Of a stretch of 23,677 nt of DNA, positions 20,928-23,677 are shown piece after piece (positions within the stretch are counted from its first letter, which is position 1; each line of letters starts with the position of its first letter). This stretch comes from a virus. The stretch covers positions 1 to 23,677 of IMG/VR virus record IMGVR_UViG_3300009433_000058, one strand, 5' to 3'. The translations under genes and the position numbers were made by a program. Under the pieces are notes generated by a model. The model saw only the letters and a program-made list of their open reading frames with translations, was not told the origin of the DNA and made no database searches.

Positions 20928-21050
20928 CATTTGAGCTTGGGCTTCTGCCTTTTCCATGCAGTCACCACAGACAGCCTCGTCGTCTATGTAATAGACAACA
21001 GACAAATCTGTCTCAAATATTAAGTCTTCGCATCTTTGACAATGTAACAT
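20907..21050 (-). CDS. Two-CxxC zinc-ribbon mini-protein (47 aa)
   Basis: MLHCQRCEDLIFETDLSVVY then YIDDEAVCGDCMEKAEAQAQ and MSMDEGR. C4/C7 and C28/C31 form a complete zinc ribbon, followed by a short acidic helix. SD GAAAGG in the conserved leader. Its own promoter (21081-21109) and a strong stop-codon hairpin delimit the unit. Such ribbons often bind the host RNA polymerase or nucleic acid; here that is inference. Confidence 0.8.
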   Translation of the reverse strand: MLHCQRCEDLIFETDLSVVYYIDDEAVCGDCMEKAEAQAQMSMDEGR

Positions 21051-21080
21051 TTTTAACCTTTCGTTTTGTTGTATAAATAC

Positions 21081-21109
21081 ATTGTATCATACATTGCAAT
21101 TTAATGCAA
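21081..21109 (-). promoter_or_regulatory. Class 1 promoter
   Basis: -35 TTGCAT (21104-21109), 17-nt spacer, -10 TACAAT (21081-21086). Perfect inverted repeat TTGCATTAAATTGCAA. Confidence 0.85.
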
Positions 21110-21112
21110 ATC

Positions 21113-21178
21113 TTATTTTAGATTTGTATACAATTGCGAACCCCGTCGCCATCTATAAGCAAGTATCTCTTTTACCAT
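21113..21178 (-). CDS. Possible basic mini-protein (21 aa)
   Basis: MVKEILAYRWRRGSQLYTNL then K. No good SD. It ends in a perfect 7-bp hairpin across TAA (CAAATCT/AGATTTG, 21107-21126) directly against the next promoter, the same signature as the certain genes. The preceding 90 nt of the class 2 transcript contain AACTT-GAGA-AAGTT and no better frame, so a structured leader RNA is also possible. Confidence 0.35.
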   Translation of the reverse strand: MVKEILAYRWRRGSQLYTNLK

Positions 21179-21276
21179 AGGGCAGTCGTACTACACTTAT
21201 AGGTTTTCTTCGTCCCTACTACCTTCAACAGAAGGGGGGACTGTTAACTTTCTCAAGTTCTCAACCGTATATATAT

Positions 21277-21330
21277 ATAATATCATTGATTGTTTTTTCT
21301 GTCAAATTTCAAAAGCCTATAAACATTGGG
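21277..21330 (-). promoter_or_regulatory. Class 2 promoter with upstream box, copy c
   Basis: -35 TTGACA (21300-21305), 17-nt spacer, -10 TATTAT (21277-21282). The box CCCAATGTTTATAGGCTTT (21312-21330) is again 6 nt above the -35. Confidence 0.85.
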
Positions 21331-21412
21331 TTTTAAAAATAATTTAAAAAAAATATTTTGGTAATTTTTACCAAGAAAATAATCTAGACTTTTACTTTAG
21401 ATTTTGCTCCAG

Positions 21413-21428
21413 TCGAACATATGTTCGA
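21413..21428. promoter_or_regulatory. Perfect LexA/SOS-type box TCGAACATATGTTCGA
   Basis: A 16-bp perfect palindrome matching the actinobacterial/Firmicutes SOS box (CGAAC-N4-GTTCG). It lies about 110 bp upstream of the class 2 promoter -35 and next to the dispersed repeats. LexA or a phage repressor of similar specificity may bind; distance to the promoter is larger than usual for direct repression. Confidence 0.5.
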
Positions 21429-21444
21429 TGGTTGTTGATTTGCT

Positions 21445-21504
21445 CATTAGGACTTTACATATACTCCGGAGTACCATTAGGACTTCAGAGATACTCCAGC
21501 CGGT
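21445..21504. repeat. Dispersed 30-nt repeat, copies C1 and C2 in tandem
   Basis: CATTAGGACTTTACATATAC + TCCGGAGTAC, then CATTAGGACTTCAGAGATAC + TCCAGCC, with a period of 30. Related to copies at 16580 and 17889. Confidence 0.7.
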
Positions 21505-21525
21505 TTCCCAGCTAGAGCACTCTTT

Positions 21526-21577
21526 CCCCAACGCCCAACGAAAGGCTAGCATAGAATGCTAAACTAAAACGTTGGGG
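21526..21577 (-). other. Structured 3' end of the 86-aa gene
   Basis: CCCCAACG/CGTTGGGG (8 bp) encloses TAGCAT-AGA-ATGCTA. It starts at the stop-codon hairpin GGTACA/TGTACC (21576-21594). Nested stems without U-tract; probably a transcript 3' end or stability element. Confidence 0.55.
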
Positions 21578-21583
21578 TACAAA

Positions 21584-21844
21584 TTACCTGTACCAGTAGT
21601 CGGATTTCTTGGACTTACTGTATAAGTCCCAGAATTTAGATGGGTTCTTAGCAACGTATTGCTTAACAAACGCATCTCTAGAATTAAAAGGTACTTGGTT
21701 CACGATGAACTTACCAATTAATCTAATAGCCCTATAAGACGATTTACCAACGGAAAAGCTTCCATCAGCATTTCTGAATCTAGAGTCATCAAGGTATGCT
21801 TGTACATTCCTTGGTGCTCTGTCAAAGTAGTCTTTCATAGTCAT
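21584..21844 (-). CDS. Basic unknown protein (86 aa)
   Basis: Start MTMKDYFDRAP at 21844, set by GAAAGGAAG upstream; M3 is an alternative. Sequence features: RNVQAYLDDSRFRNADGSFSVGKSSYRAIRLIGKFI..KNPSKFWDLYSKSKKSDYWYR, basic with aromatic C-terminus. It lies directly 3' of the 432-nt RNA domain on the same transcript, with a TTGTACC/GGTACAA hairpin just before its SD that can compete with the RNA's closing stem. It may bind or depend on that RNA (inference). Confidence 0.7.
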   Translation of the reverse strand: MTMKDYFDRAPRNVQAYLDDSRFRNADGSFSVGKSSYRAIRLIGKFIVNQVPFNSRDAFVKQYVAKNPSKFWDLYSKSKKSDYWYR

Positions 21845-21870
21845 TGTCTTCCTTTCTTGTACCCACCTTA

Positions 21871-22381
21871 GGTACAACTAAACTATCGTTGACCTCGCTT
21901 CACAGTTGGTTATGCTGCGACTTTGGTCTTGACAAACAAATGCGTCAATGCTTTTTAACAAACAAACTCTCATTTCGGGAACTCGTAGCTCAATCTGTCC
22001 ATCAGATACTTGACTACCCACGCTCTCACGTACAGGTCTAAAACCTGCTACCCCTTCACAAGGGTAAGGATGACTCTCACTTTACTGTCAAGTCCTATTG
22101 GTCTCACTAGCCCGGTCCGACTGATTTTTCACTACAGCAATGCAGTCAGTCTCCTCCCTCGGCTCGGCATGCGTCCCACTTGCAGGTGGGTACCGACCAT
22201 ATTTCCCGGGTAACTCTCCCTATTTGTTTGGCATCGTTTATGTAGTCAGCTGCAGATTCAAACTGCCCACCTTCTACCGTCTGCCGATAGTTTAGTTCTA
22301 CCTATTCAATTGTGTAAAGGTGTTGAAGCCGAGCGTCCATTTGTACCTCATCGCTCATTGTGGAAGCTTCCCCAACCTGTT
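21871..22381 (-). ncRNA. Large structured RNA candidate with an 18-bp closing stem
   Basis: From a class 1 promoter (TSS about 22381). GGTAGAACTAAACTATCG (22302-22285) pairs with CGATAGTTTAGTTGTACC (21888-21871), 17 of 18 pairs, closing a 432-nt domain. Inside, in order: CCCAC/GTGGG; GACTGA+CTGCA/TGTAG..TCAGTC; CCCTT-GTG-AAGGG; CAGGT-TTTAG-ACCTG; ATCTG-ATGGA-CAGAT; TTGAC/GTCAA; GAC-CAAA-GTC. This layout recalls ornate large phage RNAs (GOLLD/ROOL kind), but I cannot assign it to either. A frame of 18 codons, TAG, then 51 codons (22358-22146) overlaps its 5' part. Confidence 0.6.
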
Positions 22382-22387
22382 ATAACC

Positions 22388-22416
22388 AGTATATCATATC
22401 TTGCAAATAAATGCAA
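22388..22416 (-). promoter_or_regulatory. Class 1 promoter of the 432-nt RNA domain
   Basis: -35 TTGCAT (22411-22416), 17-nt spacer, -10 TATACT (22388-22393), inverted repeat TTGCATTTATTTGCAA, A-tract of eight (22429-22437) above it. Confidence 0.88.
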
Positions 22417-22439
22417 GTTATTAATAAACTTTTTTTTGC

Positions 22440-22967
22440 TATCATATGGGACTTGGATGCACCAAATACACTTAAGTACCGGGCAAGGTTTAGTAAGTCC
22501 AAATTTCCCCTCGCTCATCCTTCATAAATAGCTTGTAACACACAGTTTGGGGCTATCGCTCTGTTAAGGTCATCTAGTCTATACCCAAATCAATCAATTA
22601 AGTTCGAGATTACTCTCTCACACCACGACCAATGGCTTTATGTTTCCTATGTGCTACAAGCTACCTACCTTCACAGTTTCTTCCCCTAAGGTACTACCCA
22701 CTGCTACTACTATAAGTAGCTTGTAACACACACACTTGAAAAATGTATACCTTAATCAAATGCATTATGGCTCGGTTTCCCGACTTCTGACTAGCATTAA
22801 TGAACACCATATTATGTGCTACAAGCTACCTACCTCTGAACCTATTCGCCACTAGGGTATTAGGTTTCAGTAGTTAGCTTTTACAACGAACACAATTAAC
22901 GTGGTCTGCAAATAGTTGTTTCGTGTCTAGGTGGTAATGAGCCACCAACCATTATTGCCTTCGTTGT
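22440..22967 (-). ncRNA. Second large structured RNA candidate, two repeated stem domains
   Basis: TTACAACGAA/TTCGTTGTAA (22969-22960/22890-22881) encloses a GGTGG/CCACC hairpin; then comes CTGAA(A)CCTA/TAGGTTCAG. Two consecutive domains follow, each closed by the same 15-bp stem GTAGCTTGTAGCACA/TGTGTTACAAGCTAC (22829-22815 with 22730-22716; 22664-22650 with 22543-22529, the last pair weaker). Last is GGACTT/AAGTCC. The arms differ so that each helix keeps a G-U pair in the minus-strand RNA. Only short frames exist (18 codons from ATG 22952; 24 codons from TTG 22948 ending CVRCKS). Confidence 0.6.
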
Positions 22968-22973
22968 AATACC

Positions 22974-23002
22974 ATTATATCATATCTTGCAATTTAATGC
23001 AA
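22974..23002 (-). promoter_or_regulatory. Class 1 promoter with consensus -10
   Basis: -35 TTGCAT (22997-23002), 17-nt spacer, -10 TATAAT (22974-22979), inverted repeat TTGCATTAAATTGCAA. It begins right after the TGA of the 90-aa gene. Confidence 0.9.
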
Positions 23003-23003
23003 A

Positions 23004-23276
23004 TCATACAATCCAAAATTTTCGAAGAACAGTTAATTCTTCATCAGTTATATCATCAACTTTATGGACGCTTATTAGTTCATCACTGAACCAATATGCT
23101 TCCTTGTTAGTTGTAAGCGTGTCTCTATGCTTACCTTCCATTTCTGTTAGGTCATCATAGCCGTAATACACTTCGTTAATATAATCTGCGTCAGTCAATC
23201 CATCTACAGTAAAGTAGCTGAATTCTGTATATTGAGTTTCACCATTTTGTCTGGTGAAAGTAACTAACTTATTCAT
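23004..23276 (-). CDS. Unknown acidic protein (90 aa)
   Basis: MNKLVTFTRQNGETQYTEFSYFTVDGLTDADYINEVYYGYDDL.. DITDEELTVLRKFWIV: beta-rich first half, helical end, no cysteines. Its ATG overlaps the preceding TAA by one base (TAATG), so it is coupled to the 94-aa gene. No terminator before the next promoter. Function unknown. Confidence 0.75.
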   Translation of the reverse strand: MNKLVTFTRQNGETQYTEFSYFTVDGLTDADYINEVYYGYDDLTEMEGKHRDTLTTNKEAYWFSDELISVHKVDDITDEELTVLRKFWIV

Positions 23277-23560
23277 TATTTATCCTTTCGTTTTAGTAAA
23301 CTTTGTACTTCTTTTGTTAACTCTGGGTCAGAAAGTAACTCGGCTAGGTCTCTTTGAAAAGTTTCACTACCCCATCCTTCATGTCCCCAAGCATCAGATA
23401 TATACTCTGCAAATATTTCTATCTGGTCTTTGTAATAACCGTCAAGTAATAAGATGCTTAGCTTCCTAGCTAATACTTGTTTAACTTTAAAATCAATTTC
23501 GTTTAAGTCAACATCATCAATGTCCACTTCACCAAATTCATTTAATTTAAATTCAGCCAT
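23276..23560 (-). CDS. Unknown acidic helical protein (94 aa)
   Basis: MAEFKLNEFGEVDIDDVDLNEIDFKVKQVLARKLSILLLDGYYKDQIEIFAEYISDAWGHEGWGSETFQRDLAELLSD.. LLKRKDK. Acidic N-terminus, helical core and basic end. AAAACGAAAGG leader, shared with the early-like genes. Middle gene of a three-gene run that continues beyond the window. Not recognised. Confidence 0.75.
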   Translation of the reverse strand: MAEFKLNEFGEVDIDDVDLNEIDFKVKQVLARKLSILLLDGYYKDQIEIFAEYISDAWGHEGWGSETFQRDLAELLSDPELTKEVQSLLKRKDK

Positions 23561-23576
23561 TATTTATCCTTTCGTT

Positions 23577-23677
23577 TTATTTAGCTTGTGCTAATCTTTC
23601 TAATAACTCGTTAACAATTTTTGCTTCACTGTTATAAGAACCACTGCTATTTTTGTCTAGTGCATCTTCAAAGAAGA
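23577..23677 (-). CDS. C-terminal end of an upstream gene (partial)
   Basis: The last 32 residues are FFEDALDKNSSGSYNSEAKI then VNELLERLAQAK; the stop TAA is 16 nt before the next ATG, and the SD of the next gene overlaps this region. Helical C-terminus. Too little remains to identify the family. Confidence 0.65.
   Translation of the reverse strand, partial: FFEDALDKNSSGSYNSEAKIVNELLERLAQAK

Noticed and set aside
21445-21504. CRISPR-like tandem repeats
   Set aside because: Two direct repeat units with no unique spacers and no cas genes; relatives are dispersed singly.
21844-22213. Overlapping plus-strand frames of 65-67 codons
   Set aside because: No plus-strand promoter or SD; they are antisense to the structured RNA and explained by its higher GC content.
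22874-22952. Two overlapping mini-frames (ATG 22952, 18 codons; TTG 22948, 24 codons ending CVRCKS)
   Set aside because: Neither is preferred: the ATG has the better SD spacing, the TTG frame the better protein composition, and both lie inside a 10-bp stem domain. Not called as genes.
1-23677. Global reassignment of TAG
   Set aside because: The connector, portal, KTSC, SET-domain and 40-aa genes end at TAG in sensible places, so TAG acts as stop.

Overview
The window reads as part of an AT-rich tailed-phage (caudovirus) genome, probably environmental. Nearly all genes lie on the minus strand. The exceptions are a broken SET-domain gene at the left edge (1-143), one gene at 15183-15452 and a candidate small RNA at about 14484-14593. 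There is no ribosomal, metabolic or integrase gene. The host cannot be named from sequence alone. Several hints point weakly to a low-GC actinobacterium or other Gram-positive: leaderless genes, a perfect Actinobacteria/Firmicutes-type LexA box (21413-21428) and hairpins without a U-tract at gene ends.

Layout. (1) 140-8536, transcribed right to left, is the head and packaging module: large terminase, an unusually long portal (757 aa), prohead protease with a long acidic tail, HK97-type major capsid protein, a gp6-like connector, several small unknown proteins and an FmdB-like zinc ribbon. (2) 8655-10613 is a compact operon of seven overlapping small genes, with a leaderless promoter at 10620-10648 and a strong terminator at 8623-8644. 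(3) 10658-11528 is a two-gene unit with its own promoter. (4) 11622-12097 is gene-free and dense in hairpins (two candidate RNAs); upstream lie a possible helicase-loader-like gene (12826-13590) and an acidic unknown (12098-12826). (5) 13728-14650 holds a leaderless gene, three tandem 13-mers followed by five 21-22 bp iteron-like repeats (candidate origin or packaging site), and a plus-strand promoter, RNA and terminator unit. (6) 14685-15104 encodes a small-terminase-like HTH protein, divergent from the plus-strand gene at 15183. (7) 16500-23677 is an early-region-like array of short transcription units. Each has a near-identical sigma70 promoter with an exact 17-nt spacer, often an AACGAAAGG ribosome-binding leader, a small protein and/or structured RNA, and a hairpin across the stop codon. 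It includes an ArdC-like antirestriction protein, a KTSC-domain protein, CxxC mini-proteins, a tRNA/tmRNA-like element and two large structured RNA candidates (21871-22381 and 22440-22967).

The most unusual content is regulatory and RNA-based. There are two promoter families (one with an inverted repeat over the -35, one with a conserved upstream box), systematic stop-codon hairpins, dispersed 30-nt repeats, LexA-like palindromes and ornate noncoding RNAs enclosed by long stems. All functions are inferred from sequence reading; no database search or folding program was run.
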